Below are positions 1 through 11,488 of a stretch of DNA of 64,000 bases, piece after piece. The notes beneath the pieces were generated by a model. It searched no databases and had not been told where the DNA came from. It saw nothing but the letters and a program-made list of their open reading frames with translations. This DNA is from Cristatella mucedo. Its lineage: Eukaryota; Bryozoa; Phylactolaemata; Cristatellidae. The translations under genes and the position numbers were made by a program. The stretch is from positions 1,298,501 through 1,362,500 of the forward strand of contig WPIO01000012.1 in assembly GCA_009760855.2 (NCBI GenBank), written 5' to 3'. Each line of letters starts with the position of its first letter. Position 1 is the stretch's first letter.

Positions 1-512
1 CGCCTCCGGCCACGAAGGAGAAACTAGAAGTACCGCACCGAGAAAGTCCACCTTGCGCCCCATCCCACCTGCCCAGTCCCTCTCTACATGCAGTCTTGCT
101 TCGCTCGGTTCCGGAGCAAAGACTTTGCCGCCGGTGAGTCTCCGCTGAGCGGCAAGTGGCCCACCCCTAAGGTCTTCAGGCTCTATCGGTCTGTTTTCAA
201 GACCAGCGCTGCCCATGCCAATGCTCGAGGACAGTGGCCGCTGTGCGAGCGATCGCTGCTTGCACATGTGTTCGGGCGAGTACAGACGGCGAGGGAGCCG
301 AGGGCTATGCAGCTCCGCGGTCAGCTCCAGTTTTCTGCCAAAGAAGTGATGCCGTCTGATGCAAGGGCGTTGCGCAGGCGCTGGCCACCAGGACGCTGGC
401 CACCAGGACTAGAACGGTGTGGTTCGGTGCCGCCCGAGGCATCATGTGTCGAGCAGCTCCGCATTTGGCAGAGGAGACCCCATCCTTGTGATGATCCCTC
501 TACTGCCGTCGG

Positions 513-514
<2 letters not shown>

Positions 515-600
<86 letters not shown>
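515..600. repeat. (CT)n microsatellite, about 43 units
   Basis: This is an uninterrupted TC/CT dinucleotide run of 86 bases. It creates false Leu-Ser or Arg-Glu open frames on both strands. Confidence 0.99.
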
Positions 601-604
<4 letters not shown>

Positions 605-2219
605 TCCTTGTGTTCGGCGCTGACATTCCTTCTCGCTTGGTCTGCGATCGTCATAGTGCCTCTGTACCTGTCTCCTGCCGGCGTCGTGCCTTACAATCAC
701 CATTCGAACTTGCAAATTGCTGTTCGCCCCCTTTTGGAAGGGACGGGTGCGCTGTTGAGTCTTCTGACTGGTGCATGCTGCAGGCTGTTTGTCCCAGTGG
801 GTGCACCGGTGCTGCCGCGCACTTCCTTTCTAAATGGCGACCTTATTCCGGCGGATCACCGTCCTTGCCCGGAAGCATGTGCGCTATCGGCTGCACTTCT
901 TATGCTTGCGCCACCTGTCCATCTGGTAAGGATTGACTGACTGCAGCTGCAGGCTCAGACACTGCCTTGCTGCCATGCCGAACGTGGGCTGGTACCGAGC
1001 CGTCTCAAACGGCACCCACGCCCACACTGGCGGCATTAGCCAGCCAGAGGCACCCTGAGAGTAAATAGAAGCATCTTACCTAGCATAGCTCGAGGGTCGT
1101 TTTTCAGGTCGTGTGATCTGCTGTCGGTATTGTATGGGAGGTAAAGGACCTGCGTTCGGTACTTCGTGCCCATGCTGCGAGCTTAGGCTTTGCCGAAGAG
1201 GTAGGCTAGTGAACTTGGCCCTCCCTTTGGAACGATCTGGAAGGAGCAGGCCCGATCAGGCGTGCCTTCTTTCCCTCCTTTGATTGGCAACCACGGTACA
1301 AGGTCAAGGTTTGGCCTTTCCTTGCTTCAGTCACTCGTCGGCCTCACGGTGTCGTTGGATGGGGGGGGGGGAGGAAGACAGCTTGGGCAGCAGCAGCAAT
1401 TAAGCTGCCTTTTTAAAGCGATGTGAAACTTCTTCCACTCAAAGTATGATCTTGCCATCGTTGCCACTAGATTGTGTTTGTGGCCTGCATTCAACTTGTT
1501 TGTTTGAAAACGTGGTCGAGACTGTCTAATCTGAGTTCTTAGTTTTCGCGACCTGACCAAAATTGTTAACCGTGCTAGACACTAGGCCTGGGCAGTGGCA
1601 TTAGTGTTAAGTGAAAATTGTAAAGTGTCTAGTTTATGCTGGTGCCCGGTAGAATGTGCTGCCTTCTTTCTTGCCTCCAGTGTATGCAGTTGAGACTTGC
1701 TGACTCTCTGAATCGGAATCTTTGTCCTGGGCTGCTTTCTAGCTCGAGACACCATCGACGTTTTGAAAGATTCAGTATAATCAGGAGCCAGATTTGCAAG
1801 ATAGGGTCGATTTCCAAAGGGTGTTGTCACGTGGTAATGCTGCCTGCAATCCTGGCCTAGCCGATGAGATCCGGAGCTTCCGGCCACGTGCTGCTAAGCA
1901 CCGGCCGGTGGAAAAGCAGAGCTGCAATTGCAAAAAGGCAAAAAAAGATAGACACGTCATACGAGTGGGAAGGAAAGCAGCGATTGCAAGAGATATTGTT
2001 GATCCTATTATAGACGTTACTTGCTTCGTTTTCTCAGCCGTACATTCTTTTTACTCAGTGCTACGGAACCTAAGTGACCCAAGGTGCCCTTTTGGTGAAG
2101 TGCGAAGCTTAACTCTGAGTGACTTTCTTGTAAGAAACTCCATTACGATTACTGCCATCTATTTTAGAGATGCAATGGGCTCGTGGTTGACTGAACGAGA
2201 AGTGGCATGGCCTCAGATG

Positions 2220-2912
2220 GTTTACCTATTTCACTAGACGACTGCATTAGCTCCGCAATCAAGTCTACCTACTTTCAGCTACATAACATGGCTAAAATTC
2301 GGGCTTGCTTAGACAGGGATACCGCAAATAAATTGGTCCATGCATTTATGACATCCCGTCTCGACTTCTGTAACTCACTGCTTGCTGGTCTACCGGCATG
2401 TGCAGTCAGGCACTGCAGCTGGTGCAAATCTCTGCATTCATTGGCTCCAGCCTACCTATCAGATCTACTCCCCCACCAGGCTAAGCATCGTACCACCCCC
2501 TTTTCGGAATCTAATAGTTTACCTATACCTCGTACAAACCTCAAATCCTTTGGAGACAGTGCATTTAGTTCGTATGCTCTCAAAGCTTAGAACTCACTCC
2601 CTACTTGCATCGCGACATTCCCTGACTTGACCTAAAAAGAAGCTAACAATGCATCTCTTTAGTAGGGTCCACGTGATTCGTCCTTTATGCGTGTGTGTGC
2701 TGATGTTGTGCATGCTGTCACTCACTAACCATATTTGCATGCTGACCCTGTGCATGTCACCCCTAACCATGTTATTCTTGTTGTTTATTGAGCATGCTAC
2801 CACCAACCATTCGATCTTGCTTCCTTTGCAGCACATGTAAAGTGCCTAGAAAGAGTCTGAGTTCTCTGAGGATGCTATATAAAATGTATTATTATTATTA
2901 TTATTATTATTC
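2220..2912 (+). mobile_element. LINE family B (L2/CR1-like), 5'-truncated fragment
   Basis: The translation shows the C-terminal part of a non-LTR reverse transcriptase: SRLDFCNSLLAGLP near 2355, then AYLSDLLPHQAKHRT and RTNLKSFGDSAFSSYA. Next comes the family B 3' UTR, with TAAAGTGCCTAGAAAGAG at about 2838 and a closing (ATT)n at 2890-2912. The reading frame is shifted and interrupted, so the copy is dead. It matches the copies at 14440-16322 and 40480-41442. Confidence 0.9.
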
Positions 2913-3542
2913 TATGTCACAGTTGTGAAAAAAATCTGTGATCGCAGCGACTTAAAACGCCGGGGATATGCTCTGGTATTTGTCGATAGAGAGACTCTCG
3001 AAGTTGGTTGGACAGTGACTGGTAGAGCTTAAAGACTAGACAGTGTGATTTCATTGTAAAGGCAGTGTCTGGGCTTCTTGCTGCGGCTGGCATGTTTTAC
3101 TAGCGACTTTCACGAGAGCAGCATTATTGCAGCCATTCTTGTAGCGTCAGCCGTAAGTTGCGGTGCTGTCTGTAGTTCGGCAGGCAGCCTGCCGGTCAGT
3201 GGTTAGCTCTAATGAGCATCGCGAGCAGTCGTTGCTCGTGTTTGGTTGCTCTGGTGATCGTGACGACATTGTTCGGTGTGCTAGATATGTGTCGATTGCA
3301 GATGACGGCTAGGAGATTCTGTGTATGAGCAACATTCGAGATTGTTGTCGCTACTTTAGGATTTTGTAGCAGCTTGGTCTCCGATGAAACAAGGCGAAGA
3401 CTTCCGTGGCAGAGTACTGTGTGTCTGGCATCACCAGCTCATTTGCTTTGGTGCATTAGAATGTCTGTGCTTGCTAGTCCAGACGTCGGTCACTTTGAGT
3501 GGCACTTGAAACGGGAAAAGACTAGCGCTACCTGCTCTGTTG

Positions 3543-3600
3543 CGGTTTTTCGTGCACGGTTTTTCGTGCACGGTTTTTCGTGCACGGTTTTTCGTGCACG
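3543..3600. repeat. 14-bp tandem repeat, four perfect units
   Basis: The unit CGGTTTTTCGTGCA occurs four times in direct, perfect tandem (3543-3598) with the start of a fifth. It lies about 150 bp upstream of the first recognised WDR55 exon. Confidence 0.97.
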
Positions 3601-3746
3601 CCGCCTGAATTCAGGAGCCACTCGTTTGGCTGGTGGCATTCGCTGGCGGTCCACGTGCAGTTCCGGTGCATTGAGCGTTCGGCAGAAAAAAACAAAACAT
3701 TTTGCTCTGTTCGCGATAGTTGGTCATTTTTCGTTTCCATTGGCAG

Positions 3747-6700
3747 ATATGGCTACAGTGCAGGAGAAGCCGCTCGCGAGCTGGTGTGCACTGCCCACCA
3801 TCGCAAGGCCGTGCGAGCGCTGTGCATCACACCGGGCGGTCAGCACATGTTCTCTGGATCGAAAGACAAGTCGTTTTGCAAGGTCGACCTCGACACTGGC
3901 AGCGTCGTGGTCAACAAGGCTAATGCGCACAGGTGCAGCAACCTTGCCTTGCACAGTTTGAGCCGATGCTTGAAAACAATTCAAGCTTTATCGTGAAGTG
4001 CGCCGTGTTTTCAGACGAGAAATTTGGGGTGCTGTCTTGCTTGCAGCATCGCGCGTGCCATGCTGTGTGGCATCCTCTTAAATGTGGCGGGCCTCTGCTT
4101 TGCTGCTAGCACTGCTTCCGACTACGCCTCGTTCAGGAACCAGCTCGCATAGCGGTCCCTTTTCTGCGAGCACGTGTCTCTCTTGACTTCGCTGCATGGC
4201 GGTCTAACCGCATGCACCAGATACACCTGCTCCTCATTGGAATGTAACTGCATTGGCAGCTGCCGGTGCACTTACATTTCACACTAGGTAAGGCGGTTGC
4301 TTTCACGACCTCGGGACCGAGGTCGCGAGTTCGATTACTGCGGTGGGCGATTCTTTATTGCCACTGCAAGCGGTGGTGATAGCCCTAAAAGGTTCTTCTG
4401 TCGCTATACAAAAGGAGGCTGTTTAATCAGCTAGGATTTTTTTTTAGGATTTCATAGTCAGGCTGAGTATCGGCCACCATGCTCCCCCAAATCGCGACAT
4501 ATAATAATAATAATAAAAATAATAAAACTATTTAATATACTATATAAACCTAAACTATATAAATAATAAAACTAGCAAAGCGACATTTGTCGTGGGTGCC
4601 AGTAGTGGCCAACCCTTTACTGCCCACTGCAAGTGGTAGTGACAGCCGTTAAGGCTCTTCTGCCACTATATAAATGAGTCTTTTAAATTAGCTAACCTTA
4701 ATAATAATAATACATTTCTTATAGCACCCTCAGAGAACTCACTCTCTTTCATGGCACTTTACATTTACTGCAAAGAAACTAAACACTGCAAGGGTTTATG
4801 TTTCTCTGCATTTACGAAAACAGGCTTGTTGTGTAAGCTTTTACTTGTAAATAGTCACATTCAAATGATTTAACAATGCAAAGTGTCGCACACCCGCAGG
4901 CTTGCTCGAAGCGACACTGCCTAGAGCTGAATGTGAGCAGCCGCTTACAATTTTTGCCTAACAATTTGGCCGTAGTTGCCTTAGCCCGTTAGACGCACCT
5001 CGCTTATCGGAGAGGGATCTCTTGCGAGCGCGTTTGGCATGTTCCCGTTTGACTCGGTACTTTTCGCGTTCACGCCATATTTTTTTTTTACTCAGCGCTG
5101 CCATTTATTCCATGGCCACGGTCGACGAGAACGTCGTGGTCACGGGAGACGAGGATGGCATCATCTGCATGTGGGACATGCGTCACATGCCCGACCCCGT
5201 GATGAAGCTGAGTGAAAATGACGACTTCATCAGCGATTTTGCCGTCGATGAAGAGAGGAAGGTGCTGCTGGCCACCAGGTGCACACAGCTCTCGATGCCT
5301 CGCGAGTGCGTCTGTGCTGTGCCCCCACACCCCCCTTAGAGGCTCGCGTGCCAGTGTCAGGCCGAGAGCTCCGATGATGCTGCCGCCGTCCGTGTATGCA
5401 GCAGTGGCTTGTCTTATCCGCTCGACGTCACCCTGGCAGATAATTGGCCAGTCCGCCAGGTTTCATGCCATCTCCCCACCCACCCTCCGAAGCTCGCCGG
5501 CGGGCGGCCAGGTCGGCGCCAAGTGCAGCCCCGCATCGCCAGCGGTCGCGGCTGCCCGGTACGAGTGCTCGCCCCACTGCTTCCTGTAGTCGAGCACGAT
5601 GTACTGTTTTAGCTGACTAGTTAGTGCCTGACGGCTCCGCCTCGGCTATTTGGCCAGTGGTGCTGCTTCGCTGCCTGCTGTGGCTATGTCGTTTGAGCCT
5701 GGGTCTCACTCAGCCGAGGGGTGAGGTGCTCGCAGCAGGGGTCGTGGGTTCGATTCCTGCAGCAGTGGGCATCTCTTTTTTGCCCGCTGCTGCAAGCTGG
5801 GGTGTCAGCCTCGCTAGGGCTAGTCAGCCCGCTGTGTGCAGCAGATGAAGCTGTCGAATCAGCCGACATCAGTCGAGCTTTAATCAGCCTTCCTTTCTTG
5901 TTTGGTTCCTGCAGCGGTGATGGCACTCTAACGGCTGTCCACTTGAAGAAACGTAAAATGGAGCTGCAGTCGGAGTTGTTTGACTCGGACTTGCTTTCCG
6001 TTGCCATTGTGAAGGTATGCCAGCTTGGTTTCCTTGAGCGCAGCGGAGGGAGCCTGCAGGGACCGACCCGCCGATAGGACTGCTGTGGCCCTCCTACTTG
6101 TCTTCCTAAGGGATTGGCCACTTCTTGACCACTCTGGTCCCTTCTCCTCTCAAGCTGACACCCTGGCTGGCTACGTTCATGTACGCTCCGTTTGTGCAAA
6201 GCTTTGTGCTGCAGCAGCCGTAGCAATTTCTCGTCGCCACAGTGAACGCTTCCATGGCCGTTGATGGTGTTAGCTCATGCTAGCATGAGCCTCGAGGAGT
6301 CAAAGTGGAGAGCGCTTGCGTTTTTGCTCGGTCTTCTCGCATGACCGCACGGTTGCTTGCAGCCCCTCGCCCCCCCCCCTTGGAAATGCGCCGTGGACCG
6401 TGGCCGTAGGTAGCCCAGCATTGCACTTACTCAGGCATGCCCTCCAGCAGTATGACGACTCTCGCTTGTGTCCGAAGGGCGGAACTACTTTGACAGCCCA
6501 AATGGGCATCTTACTAGTCTGGCTTAGGAGGATGCACGTTTATTGCATCTTCGAACGACCGTCGTTTTTCCTGGTCGGAATGGAGTAGCTGAAGTTCGAC
6601 CACTTTGGTTGAAGCCCAGCTTCAGCTCTCGATATCCTCTCACGGCTGGGAAGGGTCACACCCACACTAAAACTGCCTGTTCCTATACCATTAGTGCTGC

Positions 6701-7577
6701 TTAGTTGACTCGATGGTGACCTTCAAGCTGTGCCAGTGAAAGCTCGAGCGGTTGCAGCTTGTCTGAAAGATCGTCCTTCAACCAGCCGCTGCTGCCACCG
6801 CCGTGAATCTTTGCCAGTGGCGCACAATCTGCTCGATAGCTGTGTCAGCTGCTGGCAGTGTCAGCTTCGAATTGGGCCGAACTCCTTAGATGGTGGCCAG
6901 TCGGCGTATGCATGCGGACACTGTGCCTGCTGCTACTAACCATATCTCAAGCAGCCTCCTGGTAAAGGAATTCGAACTCAGATGTGCACATCAGGCCCTT
7001 CTGGAGCTAACAGACTGGCCCGTTGCAGCCAGCCTTCTGACGGTGCATATGTTTCATAGCCCGCATCATTGTGGAATTATCAACGCGTGCTGGTCCCAGC
7101 TCTTGCCTTCTTTCAAGACTTGCCCGACGATGCACCGGATGGGCTTGGTCGCAAGCCTAACAAACGACTTTGCTCTCTTTCAGACTCACAATGGCACTGC
7201 CTTTCAGCACGGCCTCACTGGCTTCTCTCGGTAATTTTAAAAATTTGCTATTCGTTGGCAGAGAGCTTGCGTAATGCGAACCGATGATTAGCCGGATGTG
7301 AGGCATTCGAAAAAGGCCGTGATTCCCGGCGTCTTCCACTTGCCTCGCAAATTTCCACCATTACTTATCTTTTCGGTCGGTTGTTCGACAATTTTGTTTT
7401 TGCTACGTAAGCATCGGCTTGCAGAATCTGTCTAAGCTGGCTTCGCTAGCGACCGACCTGTCACGTCACCTGAACTGTCGGTCTGTTGACTGCCTGCCGA
7501 CGACTGTGCAGTGATGCATGCGTCTGCAGTGCTGCTGGCACGTGCATCGCCAGTGCTGCCTGGTATTGTGTGTCCGA

Positions 7578-7651
<74 letters not shown>

Positions 7652-10600
7652 GAGGGCACAGCAAGCCGAGCATGAGCTAAGAGTCAAGCCTCGACCTGTT
7701 GCATAATGGCTTAGGCTTCTGAGGTTTCGGTGGTGGCATGACGGTCGGCACTGTGCTTTCAGGACCAGATGAAGGTGATCTGTGGCTCTGGCGAGGGAGT
7801 GCTGCAAATTTTCAACTGGGGCGAGTGGGGTAACATCAGCGATCGCCTGACTGGTCACCCAATGTCGGTCGACTGCTTGATTAAAGTCAACGAAGACATC
7901 CTTTGTTCCGGATCTATGGACGGCAAAGTGAGGTATGCTGTGTGTGAGGGTGCATGCGACTCGTTCTGCTGCCCTGTCAGAATTTTGTAACAAATACCCC
8001 CATAGACTCGCAGACTGTATGTATGTATGTATGTATCTCCATCTGTAACTCCACAAAGTCATAAAGACCACGTGGGTGTTACGCAGGAGAGCTTTGTATA
8101 GCGCACTCACAGCCTAAGCGGCTTTCGGTACGCATTCGGTAGCCAACAGACTTCGTCTCACGCAACAAAGAGAAAGTGGGAAGCATAGCAGAGTCAGGAG
8201 AGCAGTTGAGGTAGTGAATAGCATAGAAGTAGCAGCTCAGGACCGCTGAAAAGAATGTGCCACAGTCGGCAGTAGGAGAGTAGTTGTCGTTGCGGGAGAA
8301 TTGTGGAAGCAAGGGTTCCAGTCTAGGATCTGCAGAACTAAAGCTTCTGTTGCCAACGGTCTTTAAGCAGAGGAATGGGACAGCTAATTTATTGTCCACA
8401 CAGGACCTGAGGGCGCGAACAGGCTGAAACTGGTGCAGCAGTTCAGCTAGGTACGAAGGAGCCAAGCCGTGGCGGGCCTTGTGGGTCAGCATAAGAACTT
8501 TGCTCGGTATCATTTGCTCAACCGGCAACCATCCTAGCTCTTTCAGCAAAGGAGACACGTGCTCAAACCGCTGGGACTTGAAGACTAGCCTTGCAGCCAT
8601 ATTCATAGTCCGCTGTAGTGGCATAATAGCTTTCTTTGGTAGCCCAGTCAATAAGGAATTGCAATAATCAAGCCGAGACAGAACTAACGAGGTAGTTAAA
8701 TTTTTTACAAGCAACTGTTGGAGACAGCTCCTAATCTTAGATATGGATCGGATGAGATGGCTAGCTGTAGAAGCAGTCTTCTGAATGACGCTTTTGAAAT
8801 TGAGGCAGTTGTCGAACACGACACCTAAATTTCGAGCACGCGGTGATGGTCGCACAATAGCATCACCTATTAGAACAGCAAAGCCTTTTAATCCAGCCAC
8901 ACGCTAGGGTGTCTTATGAGCAGCAGTTCGGTTTTATCGTCATTTAATTTCAGGAAGTTTTCCGACACCCAGGATCGAATATCGGCAAGGCAAGCATTCA
9001 GTTTCTCAGTTGCCCCAGCAGATTCCGACGGTTTGAATGACAAATACAGCTGAGTATCGTCAGCATAGAAGTGATATCCTATTCCATGTGCCTTAGTCAC
9101 GTTTCCCAGAGGTTGTGTATAAATGGAGAACAGCAAGGGACTGAGAACAGACCCTTGAGGGACTCCACAGGTGACCCGTCTCGTGTGTAAGACCTGAACC
9201 CCACACGACAAGGATTGAACACGACCAGACAAGTGCGATTTAAACCACGCCAGTGCATCGTCTGCCAGACCGATTGTTGTTCTCAATCGTTCAAGCAGAA
9301 CTTCGTGATCAATGATGTCGAAGGCAGCAGACAGATCTAGCAGAGCTAGGGCAGTGACATTCTCGTCGTCGTTGCCATGTAGAATGTCATTGTTAACACG
9401 GAGGAGGGCAGTTTCAGTGTAGTGCTGCCTCTTGAACCCTGATTGAAATGTTTCTGATATTCCATTATTTTCAATATGTTCAACCAGCTACTTAGCTACA
9501 ATTTTTTCAAGAATCTTAGATAAGAAAGGAAGAAGGGAAACTGGGCGATAGTTTGCAAGGACCTCTGTGTCTAATCCAGGCTTTTTAAGAATGGGTCTAA
9601 CGATTGCCGATTTGAAGGACTTGGGGACTCCTCCTCCCAAAGAAGCATTACAAATCTTGGTTATTGCAGGGCTAAGTTGGTCTGCTAGTGAAGGCCACAG
9701 AGGTGAGGGTATAGGGTCTTCAGGAGACGAGCTCTTTTTGCTAGACCTTATTAAGGTAGCCACATCGCATGCAGAAACCTCGGAGAACCTTTTAAGGAAG
9801 GTCACAGGTTGTGGAACCGTGATTGCTTTAGTCGAAGGGGGCTTAATGGAGGCACGAATGAGCACAATTTTTCAGTAAAGAAGGCTGAAAACTTTTCGGC
9901 TGAGCCCTTAATATCTGGGGAGTCAGACTTCACAGCATTGGCCAGTAAATGGTTTACTGTCTTATAAATCTGTTTAGTGTCAGACTAGCAGGAATTCAGC
10001 TTTCTAATAAAAAAAAAAGCCCTGGTTTTTTTAAGCTTTCGGGTGTAAACTCGAAAAAGTCTTCGAGTTTACACCCGAAATTGACTAGATCTGCATCAGA
10101 CCCCGATTTCTTGAAACGACGTTCAAGCCTGCACTTAACCCGGCGCATCTTTAAGAGTTTCTTTGTAAATTGAAAGGAATCTCTACGACTTTGAACACGG
10201 ATAGAATGAACGGAGCATGCTTGTCAAGAGCACTACTGAGTGTCATATTCATAGTATCATTGAGGGTATCGAGGCTGCCGGTCGAGTCTGAATGCAGATC
10301 AAGAAGACCTGCATCACAAACAGATTTCAAAAACATGTCCATGTCAATGGTTTGTAAGTTACGTCGTTTGACAAGTTCGACATTACCCTGTACGTACAAA
10401 GGAGCAGGAACAGTAAACGAGACCGAACAATGATCTGAGAGGGTCAGTGGGCACACCACAAGGTCCGTGGGGAGGACATCCTTAGTGATCACGAGATCTA
10501 GAATGTGGCCACCGACGTGGGTGCTATGATTAACGTGTTTGGCCAAACCAAAATTCTCCAGACAGTCAAGAAATGAGCTGACCTGGCTGTTGCTAGGGTC

Positions 10601-11285
10601 GTGAACGTGAATATTGAAGTCTCTTACAATCAGTAAAGGCCTGTCACACACAAATATTTTAGCGAGGAACTCTGAAAACTATAACAGTTAAAAGTGAAGA
10701 GTTAATTAGGCATTGCTGATCCCCTGTTTGCTTTTTGGTTGCCGCCGTATGGCTTAAATGGGCTTAATGGTGGTGCAGCCGTAGCTGCGACCTTGTAAGC
10801 CTCATTGCCAATGTCTCGAGAAAGTAGGGCTAGATCCCCTGGGGGATCCTTGCAGCACTGATGTGCTTGTGGCCTGCCTCAGACTACAAACCCGCCACCG
10901 GCGTTAGTGGACTCGATTAAGGCACTAGAAAATAATTGCAATAGTAAATGCATCTGTCTTGTACGTCGCGTGCAGGCATGCTACAATTCGCATCGTGCCA
11001 ATGAGTCTTCATGTGTTGCAAGTTTTTTGTCGTCTGCTGAACCCTAGGTTGGTGCACATACTACCAAATCGCATAATCAGCACTATTGGTAGCCACGGTG
11101 ATTTCCCGATAGAGAGCCTCTCGCTTTCCTGCGACAAGCGGTATATTGCGAGTTGCACTCATGATGATACTGTCCAGTTCTGGACAGTTCCAGACGTCGA
11201 CAGCATTGAAGTGGATGCATCAAAGAAGAAACCCAAAAAGAAGAAAGCCGCAAACGACAGCAAGGATTTCTTTGGCGACTTGTAA
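3747..11285 (+). CDS. WDR55: WD repeat-containing protein 55 (5' end missing)
   Basis: This encodes a WD40 beta-propeller protein. In vertebrates WDR55 is nucleolar and needed for rRNA maturation and cell-cycle progression. Five exons join in one frame: 3747-3932, 5096-5278, 5915-6014, 7763-7932 and 11048-11285 (stop TAA at 11283-11285), giving 291 residues. All junctions are AG/GT with matching phases. Recognisable family segments in order are HHRKAVRAL, FSGSKDKS, VDENVVVTGDEDG, VLLATRSGDGTLTAVHL, CGSGEGVLQIFNW, LCSGSMDGKVR, HILPNRIIST, and a lysine-rich tail (KKKPKKKK) followed by DFFGDL. The last matches the DFFAGL end of the human protein and is probably a nuclear targeting tail. Human WDR55 is 383 aa, so about 80-90 N-terminal residues, including the start codon, are missing. 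Intron 4 (3.1 kb) carries an antisense LINE. The gene converges on CYFIP. Alternatives are unlikely, because segment order and C-terminus are diagnostic. Confidence 0.95.
4279..4440 (+). mobile_element. tRNA-derived SINE, near-complete copy
   Basis: The copy starts with an A-box-like region (ACACTAGGTAAGGCGG), followed by a B-box-like GCGAGTTCGATTACTG. Its body contains ATTGCCACTGCAAGCGGT and the 3' end contains GTCGCTATACAAAAGGAGGCTG then TTAATCAGCTAGG. It lies in WDR55 intron 1. It is closely similar to the copy on the minus strand at 30661-30843, suggesting both are relatively recent. Confidence 0.85.
4587..4702 (+). mobile_element. SINE 3' half, diverged
   Basis: This copy shares the SINE body (TTTACTGCCCACTGCAAGTGGTAGTGACAGCC) in two runs, then AAGGCTCTTCTGCCACTATATAAATGAG and a terminal AGCTAACCTTAATAATAAT tail. 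The pol III promoter half is missing or too decayed to recognise. Its tail runs directly into the tail of an opposite-strand LINE B fragment. Confidence 0.7.
4702..4800 (-). mobile_element. LINE family B 3'-end fragment
   Basis: Read on the minus strand, this is the family B terminal segment (AAATGTAAAGTGCCATGAAAG, then GAGTTCTCTGAGGGTGCTAT) ending in (ATT)n. No coding sequence remains. It lies in WDR55 intron 1, antisense to the gene. Confidence 0.75.
5700..5868 (+). mobile_element. tRNA-derived SINE copy
   Basis: A B-box-like CGTGGGTTCGATTCCTGCAG lies near 5745. It is followed by the family body (TTTTTGCCCGCTGCTGCAAGC) and a 3' end with GATGAAGCTGTCGAATCAGCC. The copy sits just upstream of the third recognised WDR55 exon (5915) in the same orientation. 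The resemblance to a tRNA is only in the promoter boxes, so this is not a tRNA gene. Confidence 0.8.
6015..7575. other. WDR55 intron 3, nothing recognised
   Basis: Apart from the (GA)n tract near its 3' end, I see no exon, repeat copy or RNA gene in this part of the intron. Open frames here are short and without family resemblance. Confidence 0.5.
7576..7654. repeat. (GA)n microsatellite in WDR55 intron 3
   Basis: This is a GA dinucleotide tract of about 79 bases with one GACA interruption, about 110 bases upstream of the 7763 exon. Confidence 0.98.
7990..10690 (-). mobile_element. LINE family A (L2/CR1-like non-LTR retrotransposon), 5'-truncated
   Basis: On the minus strand the order is as follows. 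Endonuclease C-terminal part, 10680-10151: LLIVRDFNIHVHDPS, later LTLSDHCSVSFTV. Reverse transcriptase fingers, 9865-9488: PEDPIPSPLW, NYRPVSLLPFLSKILEKIVAK. Palm, 9286-8888: CGVPQGSVLSPLLFSIYT and the catalytic YADD in FYADDTQLYLSF. Thumb and C-terminus, 8900-8079. The 3' end has GCGCTATACAAAGCTCTCC, then TTTGTGGAGTTACAG and (ATAC)n near 8020. Frameshifts separate the blocks (for example at 8888-8900) and the N-terminal endonuclease is lost, so the copy cannot be autonomous. It lies in WDR55 intron 4, antisense to the gene. The L2 assignment rests on the DPIP...NYRPVS.LPFLSK signature. Confidence 0.93.
10037..10080. repeat. Perfect 19-bp inverted repeat inside LINE A
   Basis: The arms TTTCGGGTGTAAACTCGAA (10037-10055) and its exact reverse complement (10062-10080) flank a 6-base loop. 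The hairpin lies between the endonuclease and reverse transcriptase blocks of the element. It follows an A-rich and T-rich stretch at 10010-10032. Confidence 0.97.
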
Positions 11286-11403
11286 TTAAATACGCTTGAC
11301 CACCGGCACAATGCATATAGGGCCTGCAGGCCTCTCGATGCAATACCTCAGTGGCATTTCGATGAGGGCACAGTCCTGCTGCCGAGCAGCAGAAGTTGCC
11401 AGC

Positions 11404-11409
11404 TATATT
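11404..11409 (-). terminator. CYFIP: Possible CYFIP polyadenylation signal (variant AATATA)
   Basis: On the minus strand AATATA occurs about 185 bases past the CYFIP stop. No AATAAA or ATTAAA was found on that strand between 11593 and the WDR55 stop at 11285. AATATA is a known weaker variant. If used, the CYFIP transcript would overlap the WDR55 3' UTR. This is inference from the motif only. Confidence 0.35.
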
Positions 11410-11482
11410 GCCAGCGATGCCGCATGAGATAATCGGCCTTGTGTGTGTGTGTGTATGTGTATTTGCATGCTTGAAAAAGTTA

Positions 11483-11488
11483 AATAAA
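11483..11488 (+). terminator. WDR55: WDR55 polyadenylation signal
   Basis: The canonical AATAAA lies 198 bases after the WDR55 stop codon, with a GT-rich run (GTGTGTGTGTGTATGTGT) upstream and TTGTATGGTCTCGTTTTG downstream. Cleavage would be expected around 11500-11515, about 80-90 bases short of the CYFIP stop codon on the other strand. Confidence 0.7.

Larger units (their letters stand above)
1..3746. other. Stretch before the first recognised WDR55 exon
   Basis: No convincing exon was found here. The longest open frames (88-936 and 419-940) owe their length to a (CT)n tract and show no family resemblance. The stretch does hold the (CT)n tract, a LINE B fragment (2220-2912) and a 14-bp tandem repeat (3543-3598). 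The missing WDR55 5' exon or exons, encoding about 80-90 residues by comparison with the human protein, should lie here or further upstream. The first recognised exon begins with the third base of a codon, so the upstream exon must end two bases into a codon. Confidence 0.6.

Noticed and set aside
88-940. Long open frames of 173-282 codons across the (CT)n tract
   Set aside because: Their length comes from the dinucleotide repeat encoding Leu-Ser. The flanking residues show no conserved family, and no splice pattern links them to WDR55.
1794-2237. 147-codon open frame upstream of the LINE B fragment
   Set aside because: It has low-complexity, mixed-composition sequence with no recognisable domain, and its 3' end runs into LINE sequence.
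5740-5765. tRNA gene suggested by GTGGGTTCGATTCC
   Set aside because: The B-box-like motif recurs in all SINE copies with the same downstream body, and no cloverleaf with anticodon arm can be drawn around it.
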